Positions 1-10,379 of a stretch of DNA of 64,000 nucleotides are shown piece by piece. The notes below the pieces were generated by a model. The model was not told the origin of the DNA, searched no databases, and saw only the letters and a program-made list of their open reading frames with translations. Position 1 is the first letter of the stretch; the number at the start of each line of letters is the position of its first letter. Both the position numbers and the translations under genes were made by a program. The DNA comes from Paralithodes platypus (taxonomy: Eukaryota; Arthropoda; Malacostraca; Decapoda; Lithodidae), in assembly GCA_032716605.1 (NCBI GenBank), contig CM064552.1, forward strand, positions 9,052,023 through 9,116,022, given 5' to 3'.

Positions 1-295
1 AAGACGAGCAAATGTGACTGAGAAGCCACACAAAAGAAAGGAAGACAAGCTAGAGATAAAACGAGAGCGAGAAAAAAAATAAAAAGTAAGCGAAGGAAAA
101 TCAAATATTAACTATAGTAAATCAACATCATCATCATCATCATCATAATAATAATAATAATAAATAATAACAACTAAATTTGGAGAGATGCAAAAATATA
201 TCCCTACAAAATATATACCGTTACTAAGAGGAGAATCGTTTCCGGCATTTTTTTATCAGCAATTTTTCGGGGTTATTTTGCACTAGGATGAAAAA

Positions 296-326
<31 letters not shown>

Positions 327-365
327 CACACACACATACGCAATGTAGCGCAAACAAACTTGACA
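1..365. repeat. AT-rich DNA with short microsatellites
   Basis: No gene is visible. There is a CAT/AAT trinucleotide run at about 127-170, and an A20 tract followed by (CA)n at 291-336. The short open frames here come from these runs. Confidence 0.7.
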
Positions 366-531
366 ATAATCTTGATCCCTGACCTTTTTGTAACTCAAAA
401 GCGCCTAGAGCAAACTGGCTGTAAATACCCACACCTATTTCCTGTTGGACTCTTCCCAAATGATAGAAACGTCAGCCCGATTGCTTTCATTAATTTCGAG
501 TTATAAGAAGTTAAGGGGTCAAGATTACTGT
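366..531 (-). mobile_element. Short inverted-repeat element, family D, copy 1
   Basis: The left end (CTTGATCCCTGACC, then GTAACTCAAAAG) is an imperfect inverted repeat of the right end (CGAGTTATAAGAAG, then TTAAGGGGTCAAG). The interior matches, in opposite orientation, the segment at 20588-20742. In both, 'GGTGTGG(A/G)TATTT(G/A)CAGC' is followed by a region ending in 'TTTTGAGTTAC'. Two divergent copies with inverted ends and no coding capacity indicate a non-autonomous DNA element of about 155-165 bp. Exact ends and target duplication are not clear. Confidence 0.55.
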
Positions 532-701
532 CAAGTTCGCTGGCGCTACCTATAAGATAGAGAGAGTAAGCAACATCAGAGAAGTAAGCATAACGAGAGT
601 CAAAGTGAAAAAGCAAGAAAGCAAGTGTGAAACAAAAAAACAAGGAAACAAAAAACAAAGGAAATAATATGGCAAAAGCTAAGCAACAAGTAAGATCAAT
701 T

Positions 702-780
702 ATAGCAATCCACTACACCACAGCGTGATAAAGGATACTTAACCTTGTCCTATATAATATAAGGAGAAGGGAAATCCTAC
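702..780 (-). repeat. Left arm of inverted repeat (SINE-like, minus orientation)
   Basis: This segment (AATCCACTACACCACAGCGT... to ...GGGAAATCC) is nearly the reverse complement of about 1040-1118. The two arms flank a spacer of about 260 bp. The outer part of the arm is the start of the tRNA-like head seen in the plus orientation at 1098-1160. Confidence 0.7.
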
Positions 781-792
781 TTGGTTTTATCT

Positions 793-856
793 CGCCGTGG
801 TGTAGTGGATTAATGCACTCGTCCTGACTGTCCGTAGTTAGAGCCCGGCTGGCAAT
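793..856 (+). repeat. tRNA-like SINE head, degenerate
   Basis: CGCCGTGGTGTAGTGGATTA contains an A-box-like TGGTGTAGTGG. The expected B box 46 bp further on is decayed (GTTAGAGCCC instead of GGTTCGAGTCC). It is closely related to the heads at 1098 and 22962 and most likely a dead SINE copy. Confidence 0.6.
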
Positions 857-1039
857 ATATAAACATTTAGTAACTCACGTGTATCTGTGAGATATACTTT
901 ATTTTAATTACTGTACCTATGTTTAGCTGGGCGATAATTAATTGAAATAACTTCAATCCAAATTGAGTGAGGGTACTTGTAAAAATCCCTGTATCCTGAA
1001 ATATGAACCTACGACTTGTGTATGAATTGAAATAAATGT

Positions 1040-1175
1040 TCTAAGTGGGATTTCCCTTCTCCTTAATATAACTAGGAAAAGGCTAAGTATCCTTTATCAC
1101 GCCGTGGTGTACAGGATTAAAGCATGGACACTAATCCTGACTGTCGGTGGTTCGAGTCCGACTGAGAGTATAAAT
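1040..1175 (+). repeat. tRNA-derived SINE head with inverted-repeat leader
   Basis: The leader (1040-1100) is the right arm of the inverted repeat with 702-780. The tRNA-like part follows: a degenerate A box at 1105-1115 and a perfect B box GGTTCGAGTCC at 1149-1159. This is the spacing of an internal RNA polymerase III promoter. The body runs directly into a (TA)n microsatellite at 1212. It cannot be folded into a convincing complete tRNA, so a tRNA-derived SINE is more likely than a gene. Confidence 0.65.
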
Positions 1176-1208
1176 TCAATTAGTAGCTCACGTGTACTTG
1201 GGAGATAC

Positions 1209-1211
<3 letters not shown>

Positions 1212-1302
<91 letters not shown>
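1212..1302. repeat. (TA)n microsatellite ending in TATACCGGTATA
   Basis: About 45 TA units are followed by the octamer TACCGGTA at about 1301-1308 and further TA. The YIYIYI open frames across it are artefacts. Confidence 0.95.
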
Positions 1303-1304
<2 letters not shown>

Positions 1305-1593
1305 GGTATATATTATATATATATTTGCTATGTTTTTTCTTCCTCTGTCAGCCAAAACTCCATTATTCCAATCATATTAAAGTTTCCAATTTTGTATCCC
1401 CATTTTTATTCAACCAATTCCTCCCCTTCCATTCCTTTGTGTTCACCATCAGAATTTTACAGAGAGAAATCCACCCTGGGGTATTTCTCCCTTGTTCCTT
1501 GAATTTACCCGTCTCCAAAGTCTTTCTTTTTTCTCGGAAGGGAGAATCGTTATGGTTATTTTTGTTTTTGTGTTATATTATTTCATGAAAAAA

Positions 1594-1742
1594 TTAAAAT
1601 ATCTATACAATACAATATAAAATATCTATACAATACAATATAAAATATCTATACAATACAATATAAAATATCTATACAATACAATATAAAATATCTATAC
1701 AATACAATATAAAATATCTATACAATACAATATAAAATATTG
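1594..1742. repeat. 23-bp minisatellite, about 6.3 copies
   Basis: The unit AAAATATCTATACAATACAA plus TAT repeats head to tail with almost no divergence. The flanking sequence is AT-rich and unique. Confidence 0.95.
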
Positions 1743-1941
1743 ACGAATAAAATACCGGTAATAATTAGTCAAATAATAATAATTAATAGACTAACAAATA
1801 TTACAAAAATTATTTAAACATTAATATTACTATTAAAAAATTATATTGTTATTATTATTATCATATGAACGAATAACATACGGGGTTTAATTATCCTAGG
1901 TGCTAGCAATGAAAAAGTCATCAAAAATACTACTTACAAAA

Positions 1942-1966
1942 TATATATACTGTATATACATATATA

Positions 1967-2003
<37 letters not shown>

Positions 2004-2006
2004 CCG

Positions 2007-2034
<28 letters not shown>
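1942..2034. repeat. TA-rich microsatellite with TACTGTA, TACAGTA and TACCGTA interruptions
   Basis: The runs of TA are broken by the heptamers TACTGTA, TACAGTA and TACCGTA. These interruption types recur across the window (see findings). Confidence 0.9.
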
Positions 2035-2037
<3 letters not shown>

Positions 2038-2091
2038 CAATAATTGTAAGACTGAGAACAGGAAAGGCAAAATAGAATAGAATGGCTACAT

Positions 2092-2588
2092 TGACATACC
2101 AGTACTATACTGGATAGGTGAACATACCGGTACCATACTGGATAGGTGAACATTGACATACCGGTACCATACTGGATAGGTGAACATACCGGTACCATAC
2201 TGGATAGGTGAACATTGACATACCGGTACCATACTGGATAGGTGAACATTGACATACCGGTACCATACATGATAGGTGAACATACCGGTACCATACTGGA
2301 TAGGTGAACATACCGGTACCATACTGGATAGGTGAACATTGACATACCGGTACCATACTGGATAGGTGAACATACCGGTACCATACTGGATAGGTGAACA
2401 TACCGGTACCATACTGGATAGGTGAACATTGACATACCGGTACCATACTGGATAGGTGAACATTGACATACCGGTACCATACTGGATAGGTGAACATACC
2501 GGTACCATACTGGATAGGTGAACATACCGGTACCATACTGGATAGGTGAACATTGACATACCGGTACCATACTGGATAGGTGAACATA
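2092..2588. repeat. 28/34-bp dimorphic minisatellite, 16 units
   Basis: The short unit is 28 bp (GAACATACCGGTACCATACT plus GGATAGGT). The long unit has an extra TTGACA after GAACAT. Reading left to right the order is L S L S L L S S L S S L L S S L, giving eight of each (496 bp). Unit 1 has CAGTACTA in place of CGGTACCA, and the sixth has CATACATGAT. All three minus-strand frames stay open through much of it, giving 157-256 aa repetitive peptides that are not genes. Confidence 0.97.
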
Positions 2589-2599
2589 CCGGGTGAACA

Positions 2600-3108
2600 G
2601 GAAATAGCTAGTAAATGTCGTGCTATAAAGGCCAATATCGTCAATTCTGTCTTCAAAACCAAACAACTATCCTGAAGCAAAAACCTAAAATACAACAGAA
2701 ATCCGTGTGGAAGACCAGATAAAATAATGTGTCCCTCTTGTATTGAAGCTTGACATGGGTCGGTTTAGCTTTCTGGTCTTGAAATATTATACTAACACTA
2801 TTGTACTGTCTACATAAATATATACATTGCCTTACCTAATACGTTTGCAGTGTTCTTGTTGATAATGGCTGTTTCCTTACCTGCAGAAAAGAGAACATGG
2901 AGTTAGAAAAAGTGATAAAAGTTATATTTTGAGCAATATTATATGATATTGTATATGAACCATCCCCCCTTATTCCAAACCCTTTCGAATTTGACGTTAA
3001 TGGTTCCAAAATTCAAATGGGTGAATACTTATTACGGTTTGCGAGTGTACGCCTCTTCTATTGCATGTAGCGTTTTCTCCATTTACTCATATTTTATATA
3101 ATTGCATG
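2600..3108. other. Unique AT-rich DNA, nothing recognised
   Basis: No open frame with protein-like composition, repeat structure or RNA gene was seen. It could be intronic. Confidence 0.6.
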
Positions 3109-3109
3109 T

Positions 3110-3191
3110 AATGAAGGTACTACTAGCAGTTTTAAATGTACCTTAAATGCTGTAGGCTAAATGAACGTTTATTGACACAGTATTTATCTTT

Positions 3192-3245
<54 letters not shown>

Positions 3246-3320
3246 ACTTTAATATTAGCACTTATTATTGTACCATAAATGTTGTAGTCTAAATGAACGT
3301 ACAGTATATTGCCACAGTAT

Positions 3321-3366
<46 letters not shown>

Positions 3367-3435
3367 AATATTAACACTTATTATTGAACCATAAATGTTT
3401 GTAGTCTAATGAACGTACAGTATATTGCCACAGTA

Positions 3436-3500
<65 letters not shown>

Positions 3501-3578
3501 AATATTAACACTTATTATTGTACCATAAATGTTGTAGTCTAAATGAACGTACAGTATATTGCCACAGTATTTATCTTA

Positions 3579-3648
<70 letters not shown>
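3110..3648. repeat. Composite tandem repeat: about 85-bp unit plus (CT)n, four copies
   Basis: Four head-to-tail copies share TACCATAAATGTTGTAGTCT, AATGAACGT, ATTGCCACAGTATTTATCT and then a (CT)n tract (about 3194-3242, 3326-3361, 3440-3495, 3582-3648). Copy 1 is the most divergent and lacks a 5-bp insertion that copies 2-4 carry as TACAGTA (3300, 3416, 3550). The microsatellite has been amplified together with its flank. Confidence 0.9.
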
Positions 3649-3650
<2 letters not shown>

Positions 3651-3829
3651 TGAACAGCCATTGTATATTTAATGGAAATAAAATAATCTGAAAATCTGAA
3701 TCTCTCTCTCACCCACTACTTGTCTTGTTCCGTATTCCCTTGTAACCCACTTAGCCTCCTCCTTCCCTCACTTCATTACTGGGTTCCATCGCCTCACTCT
3801 CACTCCTTGTTACTGCCTAACTAACCTAT

Positions 3830-4205
3830 TTAAGGAGGCAGTGCTTGGTTTTTTGTCTATGTATTTATATATTATCATATTTTTAAAGTTTCCTCGCTAA
3901 ACCTCCATCAACCTTAGAAAAACACCCCAAGATCCCCTTTCAGGATAAATTTGTACATTTTACGGTAGAAAAATGTACGGTTCCTTCTAAAATTAGAGAC
4001 TCGCTTTCGCTCGCCAGGAAAAAATCGACACTTAAAGGGCACGAAAGGTCTTAATATTGATACAAAAATGTGGTGAAAGGTCTCAAAATCGCCAAACTAA
4101 CGGAACGAACGTCTTAAAACCTCAAAGCCAATATGCTAAACATGAGCGAGAAGGGGGTCCAGAAAAAGCGAGTAGAAGTCCGAAAAAAAAACCACCCGGG
4201 GGGGG
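3830..4205 (+). mobile_element. TTAA-flanked short element, family A (long form)
   Basis: The left end TTAAGGAGGCAGTGCTTGG matches the 'TTAAGGGGGTAGTGCTTG' ends of copies at 29851 and 38536 (read in reverse). Conserved blocks follow in order: GACCTCCATCAA, a hairpin region near 3955-3985, GGCTCGCT-type block (here GACTCGCTTTCGCTCGCCAG), then three degenerate 'GGGCGAAAGGTCTTAAAAT' repeats and CATGAGCGAGAAGGGGGTCC. The right end is eroded by poly-A/poly-G. There is no coding capacity. Confidence 0.8.
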
Positions 4206-4319
4206 GGGGCCGACCCAAAAATTAACTCTTCCTGTCCCTTACCTTAGTACTCAGTTTCATCAGCTTTCCTTCGTGTCTGTCTGTCTGTCTGTCACTTAGT
4301 TACACACATCTTTTCTCTT

Positions 4320-4323
<4 letters not shown>

Positions 4324-4371
<48 letters not shown>
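4324..4371. repeat. (CT)n microsatellite
   Basis: About 24 CT units. Confidence 0.95.
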
Positions 4372-4372
<1 letters not shown>

Positions 4373-4437
4373 ACTCAACACGAAGCACGTCCTACCTACG
4401 CCATTATACCGCAGGTGCATAGGTCACGTAGGTCACA

Positions 4438-4965
4438 GGTTGTAAGTAGGAAAGTAATTAAGCAGGTACGAGAGTAAGTAGTGAGAAGGAGAGTAAGTAG
4501 GAAAGTAATTAAGTAGGTACGAGAGTAAGTAGTGAGAAGGAGAGTAAGTAGGAAAGTAATTAAGTAGGTACAGGTAGGAGAGTAAGTAGTGAGAAGGAGA
4601 GTAAGTAATACATAGGGTAGTAAGTAGGGAAGCAAATAAGTAGTAAGTAGGAAAGGGAGTAGTAAGTAGAAGAGTAGTACCAAATAGGAAAGTAGGTAAA
4701 TAAGTAATAAGTAGATAGGAGAGTAAGGACCGTAGGTAGGAAAGTAAGTAGTAAGCATAAGTAGGTAGGAAAGTAGGTAGGAAAGTAGGTAGTAAGTAAG
4801 TAGTATAATAAGTAGTAAAGTGAATGGTAAGTAGGACAATATATAGTAAGTAGGCAGGAAATTTGTAAGTAGGCAAATAAGTAGTTAGTAGGTAGAGAAC
4901 AGTAAGCAGGAAATTAAGTAGGTAGGAGATAAGTACTAAGTAGGTAGGAGAGTAAGTAGTAAAGT
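4438..4965. repeat. 51-bp minisatellite grading into degenerate AAGTAG repeats
   Basis: Three good copies of a 51-bp unit (AAGTAGGAAAGTAATTAAGC, AGGTACGAGAGTAAGTAGTG, AGAAGGAGAGT) are followed by about 350 bp of decayed GTAAGTAG-type repeats. The minus-strand frames rich in Leu, Tyr and Ser are artefacts. Confidence 0.85.
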
Positions 4966-5202
4966 AAGAAAGAGCCAAAGAATAATAATGTAAGTAATAA
5001 TATGTAGCAGGTATATAAGAAACTGACCTAGATGTGTGTGAATTTGTGTTTTGTTTTTGTGTGTTCATTGTTTTTTGTTGTGTTTTGAGTTGTCCCTGAT
5101 CTTAAAAGTGGGGATTGGGCCTACGTAAATAGATAGATAGATATAAGAAACTACAAAATCGTCCCATGGTAGCCAGAATAAACTGTAATAATTAGTCATA
5201 AT

Positions 5203-5577
5203 CCGCAAGGGGTTAGGAGGGTTAATTTTTGGGGGACCCCTTCTTCCCGCATGCTTAGCTACATTAGTTTTGAGATTTTAAGCCTTTTCCCCATTAGATT
5301 GGCGATTTTAATACCTTTCGCCCTAGTGTATATTTTAATACCTTTCGCCCTAGTGTATATTTTAATACCTTTCGCCCTAGTGTATATTTTAATACCTTTC
5401 GCCCTAGTGTATATTTTTGTCAATTTTAAGACTTTTCGGGTTAATGAGGTGCAGCAAGCCTGCAATTTAGGAAGAACCGGCGTTCGACTGATTTTTTTTT
5501 TACCGAAAAATTTACAAATGTGTTTACAAGGGGGTATCTGGGGGGGGGGGGTTATTTTGTATAACTCCCTTTCCTAA
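5203..5577 (-). mobile_element. Family A element with an internal 27-bp tandem expansion
   Basis: Family A in reverse orientation: the ATGCTTAGC-CATTAGTTTTGAGATTTTAAG start, then GAACCGGCGTTCGACTG and TACCGAAAAATTTACAAA. Inside it the usual degenerate internal repeat has become four identical copies of a 27-bp unit (TTTTAATACCTTTCGCCCTA plus GTGTATA) at 5306-5413. The right end runs into poly-G. Confidence 0.85.
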
Positions 5578-5579
5578 AA

Positions 5580-6047
5580 CCTGCCTTTAATGCTCCCCTC
5601 TCTAGATTTCACACACGTTATAGCCTAGTCAAGGTTTTCAGCGAACTGTTGATTTTGACCGTACACGTAATGAACTTGCAGAATTAATTACCCTGACAGG
5701 TTGAGTAAGTACTTGTACGTGGTGCTTACACGATTATAGAGAGTGAGAGTGAGTGAGTTACAAGGAGTTGCAAGAAGACCTTGCGGTCCATTCCGGGGAG
5801 ATACTCGAAGTGGACAGAAAGATATCGTATGGTGCATTACACTTATCACAGAGTGTGCAGATACTATCTACTCTCTTCTAGAACTCCTCTACTGAAGAAG
5901 TGTTTACACAAGTTTGTTTTAGGCATAACAGATCTAATACCGGTATATGAAAATGTTGCCACAATTACTAGTGCTGTAACTTTTCAATTTTAAAAAGAGA
6001 GAGTGTGTGTGAGAGAATGCGTGAGAGTGAAGAGTATGAGTTAATAC

Positions 6048-6048
<1 letters not shown>
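5580..6048. other. Unique DNA, nothing recognised
   Basis: No coding or structural feature is visible. One TACCGGTA octamer lies at about 5939. Confidence 0.5.

Positions 6049-6120
<72 letters not shown>
6049..6120. repeat. (TA)n microsatellite
   Basis: About 35 TA units. Confidence 0.95.
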
Positions 6121-6124
<4 letters not shown>

Positions 6125-6321
6125 TTTATGTGGGTACGAACAAAACATACAAACACAAACAAATTTAAATTTCTATGAAAACATTCCAACTGATATTTGG
6201 TATTGATAAATATGCTCAATGTAACTTCCCGCTATCGAGTAGCATGAACCACTTATTATGAAGAATGCAATGATTACTACAGTAGATTATAATAATAGTT
6301 CAGTAATGATAGCCGTCTGCG

Positions 6322-6326
<5 letters not shown>

Positions 6327-6374
<48 letters not shown>
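6327..6374. repeat. (CT)n microsatellite
   Basis: Pure CT run after a GCGCGC start. Confidence 0.95.
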
Positions 6375-6376
<2 letters not shown>

Positions 6377-6701
6377 GTATAAATACATACCGAACGTTTT
6401 TTTATACATTTCATCTTTTTATCAATCTACCTGCCCCTATCCCTCTCTCGCCCTTTCTCTTACCATTTGAATGATTGAACCTGTACACAATGTATTATGT
6501 ATATGTACAGTATAATGGTTTATGTATATAAATGTGTAGAGGTTTAGTCATCCAAATGGTAAATGGACAGTAATAATTCAGGTAAGTATTGTACATGGGC
6601 CAATGTAAAATATTAGTATAGCGAAGCTAAGTGGACAGTAGCTCGAATAATGTCAGTAGATAAGTTGGTAGATTTATGTAAGTAGATAGGTTTTGGTTAT
6701 G

Positions 6702-6704
<3 letters not shown>

Positions 6705-6783
<79 letters not shown>

Positions 6784-6801
6784 AGAGCGAGAGAGAGAGA
6801 A

Positions 6802-6850
<49 letters not shown>
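6705..6850. repeat. (GA)n microsatellite with GC interruptions
   Basis: About 145 bp of GA with GCGAGC interruptions near 6775-6806. Confidence 0.95.
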
Positions 6851-6851
<1 letters not shown>

Positions 6852-7163
6852 CGTGAGAAGGAGTGAGAGTAAAATACAAAACCCCATTAAAGGAGATGTC
6901 TCGTGAGGTACAAGCAAACACTGCACAGCATACATCAAACAACATAGACCTACAGTAAGTCAAACAATAATAAACAAAACATACATAATTATACTGTATA
7001 TCCGTACTGTGTAGGCTTAGTATACCGGAACATAATTACCAGAAGTCCAATATATTTTTTTAAACTATATTTATTGAAACTAATCGGATATATTTTCCTT
7101 GTAGGCTACGAGAGTTCAAATGTATGTGTGAGGTGCATGTGTGTGAGTATTGAACACTCAGGT

Positions 7164-7312
7164 TATATATATATATATATATAAATTACGCTTTATCAGA
7201 ATTCATTGTTGTTGATGTTCATGACTAATAGATGAGAAGTCGAAATGTTGCACATAATAATTTATACTAATAATTATTTATGGCAAAACGTCTTAGAAGA
7301 AGCTATCTGAGA

Positions 7313-7374
<62 letters not shown>
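7164..7374. repeat. Two (TA)n microsatellites
   Basis: TA runs at 7164-7183 and 7317-7374 with unique AT-rich DNA between. Confidence 0.9.
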
Positions 7375-7376
<2 letters not shown>

Positions 7377-7494
7377 ACAAGCCCCGAGGTTCATTTGAAG
7401 GCCAACATACGGCATTAGGCACTGCACACATTCAGTCTCCATGCCACCAACTAGATAGGATGGGGTAACTGGGAGTGGGGGTATACTCACTTGA

Positions 7495-7713
7495 CCACTT
7501 GCGAGTTTCGGGCTATAAGGAAGTTGTAGTTGTAGTCATCAATCATTAGCATACATAATCAGCTAGAATACGGTTGTAGTGTAATATAAAGTAATTAAAC
7601 CAAATGCAATACACTTTTTATCCATTACCAAATTCGCATTAATGTTGTATTCTTGCTAAGTTTCGATGTTTACGACTCCAACTTCCTTATAACTTAAAAC
7701 TCGCAAGTCAGCT
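7495..7713. mobile_element. Short inverted-repeat element, family E
   Basis: The left end GACCACTTGCGAGTTTCGGG, then TATAAGGAAGTTG, is inverted at the right end as CCAACTTCCTTATAA, then AACTCGCAAGTC. The length is about 219 bp with no open frame. A half copy (GTGACCAATTGCGAGTTTCC, AATAAGGAAGTTGAAG, GTAATCATCAAT) lies at 29984-30045. The target duplication is not resolved. Confidence 0.7.
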
Positions 7714-7964
7714 GGCGCGGGGTAGCCTATAGTGTACTTGAAATGGCAAGTTTTTTTGGTTAGGGCATATTGGTCTAACAAAGTAATGAAACCAAACACC
7801 ACACACAATTAATCCCAATACAATCTCAACTAGATATACTGGTAGGTAATTACTGGTAGTACTGTATAATTATTAGGTTATAAGTAGATACGACGGTAGG
7901 TTGGTTAGTAGTTTCAGTAGGTAGGTCGGTAGATGTAGGTAAGTAAGAAGGTAAGTAGATATAT

Positions 7965-8282
7965 TAGTTTGGCGATTTTAAAACTTTTCGTCCCATTTCT
8001 TTGTCAATATTAAGACTTTTCGTGCCATTTAGGTGTCGATTTTTTTCTGGCGAGCGATAGCGAGCCTGTAATTAAAGAGAAACAGGCCTCTGGCCGGGAC
8101 ATTTTTATCGAAAAAATGTACACACATTTATATTGAGGGTCTTGGGGAGGGGGGGGGGGGGGAAGAGTGGGGGGGATTTTTAAGCTTAATGGCGTTCTAG
8201 GGAGGAAACTAAAACAAAAAATTATAAATAGATATATACAAAACATAAATGAGGAAATAAATACGCCCATCCCCCCTTTAAG
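7965..8282 (-). mobile_element. Family A element, left end truncated
   Basis: It begins inside the family at TTAGTTTGGCGATTTTAA and continues through CTGGCGAGCGATAGCGAGCC, the two hairpin regions, a G-run and AGCTTAATGGCGTTCTAGGG. It ends at CCCCCCTTTAAG. The left end abuts degenerate AAGTAGGT repeats. Confidence 0.8.
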
Positions 8283-8339
8283 ACACGTAAATCCTGGTCC
8301 AACAACAAACCCAAACAGCACCAATGAACTTCCCAAACG

Positions 8340-8543
8340 TAAATATTGGGTAAAAAATGATTTATGAGAAGATTCGATTCAGTTCAGGATATCAAATTGG
8401 CAACCTGACGGCCATGATTGATGTCCTTGGGTGTACTGAGATCATAGCTGTGTATTGCATTGTTCATGTTCAATATTTGTAAAGGTAACAGACTCATTAG
8501 ATTCATAAAGGTGAAAGATCTGAATCCTTGCTCCCCCCCCTGC
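8340..8543. other. Unique DNA, nothing recognised
   Basis: No coding or repeat feature is supported. Confidence 0.4.
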
Positions 8544-8572
8544 TCTCTCTCTCTCTTTCTCTCTCTCTCTCT

Positions 8573-8627
<55 letters not shown>
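8544..8627. repeat. (CT)n then (TA)n microsatellite
   Basis: CT units to about 8572, then a TA run to 8627. Confidence 0.9.
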
Positions 8628-8630
<3 letters not shown>

Positions 8631-8831
8631 CAATTTCGAGTACAGTTTCTTATGCAGTGGTTAACTCATCTGACTAGTCAACTGATAATTAAAAGAAACT
8701 CCACTCGCAAATCATTCATACTAATTTTACTTTCATATACTGTATATGATCACAACAAGGAACATACCTTATGTGAGCAACTGTACCTATTGCAAGGAGA
8801 CATTTATAAACACCTGATAGTTATTTTATAT

Positions 8832-8836
<5 letters not shown>

Positions 8837-8889
<53 letters not shown>
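8837..8889. repeat. (GT)n microsatellite
   Basis: About 26 GT units. Confidence 0.95.
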
Positions 8890-8890
<1 letters not shown>

Positions 8891-9009
8891 CCAACTCCAC
8901 CTCCACACAAAGTAAACACCGACAATTTTTATTTTCTGGCCTATAAAACGAAAAATAAGAGTAATCTGTGGTTGATGAACTCCTTCAGAATAACGGCGCA
9001 TCTTGACAT

Positions 9010-9150
9010 TTGATTCTGGCAATCATTAGACGATTTTATACAGCTTAGCAATGATCTATGGGAGTTAAGAGGGTATTCTCAATTGCCCTTTTTAAGTCCA
9101 TATATCCTTCCTAATCTATACAAATGAATCTAATAATAACCAGGTATTAA
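9010..9150. mobile_element. Family B (CCCTTTGA) short element, decayed copy
   Basis: CTGGCAATCATTAGACGATT, then TTATACAGCTTAG, and on the opposite arm TAATCTATA-CAAATGAATCTAATAATA, match the arms of the family B copies at 36698 and 38769. The terminal TTAACCC/GGGTTAA is no longer recognisable. Confidence 0.55.
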
Positions 9151-9154
9151 ATAG

Positions 9155-9633
9155 GAAATGCATCCTCAAACATTGTAAGGGTGTATCATTTTCTCCCAAA
9201 TGACTTCCACATGCAGACTAATATACCCGGTATTCAGAAAACATTGAATACTATTTAGGCTACACTCAGATATATAGAAAAGATAATGTATCGTTATTTG
9301 AAAGTGAATCTTAACACTAGCCCATCCGACGCTTGGGTGTTATTATGGCCTGACTGTGTCATTATAATTGAGGATTGTGATAGTCTATGACATTTTCTAG
9401 CAATATACCGGTACTTCTAGTTAACCTCCTACTCAAAACAACACGCATCTATAGCCCCCTTCAAGCTATAAAATACCCCCCCCCCCCCTCCCCTCCCTTT
9501 CCCCCAACTAAATGTGTTCATTGTTTTAGTAGAAAACAAACACTAAAATAATGTAAACTCCCGGCCGAAGACGCTTTCTACCAAATTACAAGCTTGCTAA
9601 AGCTCGCCCAGAGTATATTGACATCTGAATATT
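9155..9633. other. Unique DNA with a C-run near 9476
   Basis: Nothing coding was recognised. TACCGGTA occurs at about 9409. Confidence 0.4.
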
Positions 9634-9671
9634 ATATATATATTATACCGGTATATATATATATATATACC

Positions 9672-9702
<31 letters not shown>
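9634..9702. repeat. AT microsatellite with two TACCGGTA interruptions
   Basis: AT runs interrupted by TATACCGGTATA at about 9646 and 9667. Confidence 0.9.
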
Positions 9703-9705
<3 letters not shown>

Positions 9706-10071
9706 CGCAGTATATTTCGTTCAAAACTTTGCATAAATTACTCGGCACATAAGTATGGTCATGAATAAAGCTAATTGGTGTGTGGAGGGTCCTTGAACCT
9801 GTATAGTGATGTATACGGTAATGGACAAACATGGAACTATATCGAACTAATGAGGGTGGAACAACCTGCCTAGTTTTATATTAAGCGGAGCACATTACAA
9901 TATATTAGTATGGTAGTGAAGGTAAATAAGGACTAGGTAAATAGCAACACAGCAATGCGGCACTAGCTGTGGCTGTGTAGGTAGAGAGATCACGTCAGGG
10001 AGGTGTGTGCGTATGTGCTTACTTACATGTGTGTGTGGTCATTTAGGCTTAGCGGGAGAATAGTGGGGGAG

Positions 10072-10276
<205 letters not shown>

Positions 10277-10379
10277 CAAGTGAAAGTGCTTAGACTACGT
10301 GACAATACGTGTGTGAGTAAGTATAGGCCTATGTGAGTACTGGTATGTTAGTACAGACCTTATGTGTGCGTAAGTAAGA

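Noticed and set aside
2086..2695. 157-256 aa minus-strand frames
   Set aside because: Translation of the 28/34-bp minisatellite; no start context or non-repeat domain.
6258..6470. 70-aa frame with Ser-Leu repeats
   Set aside because: CT microsatellite with short flanks.
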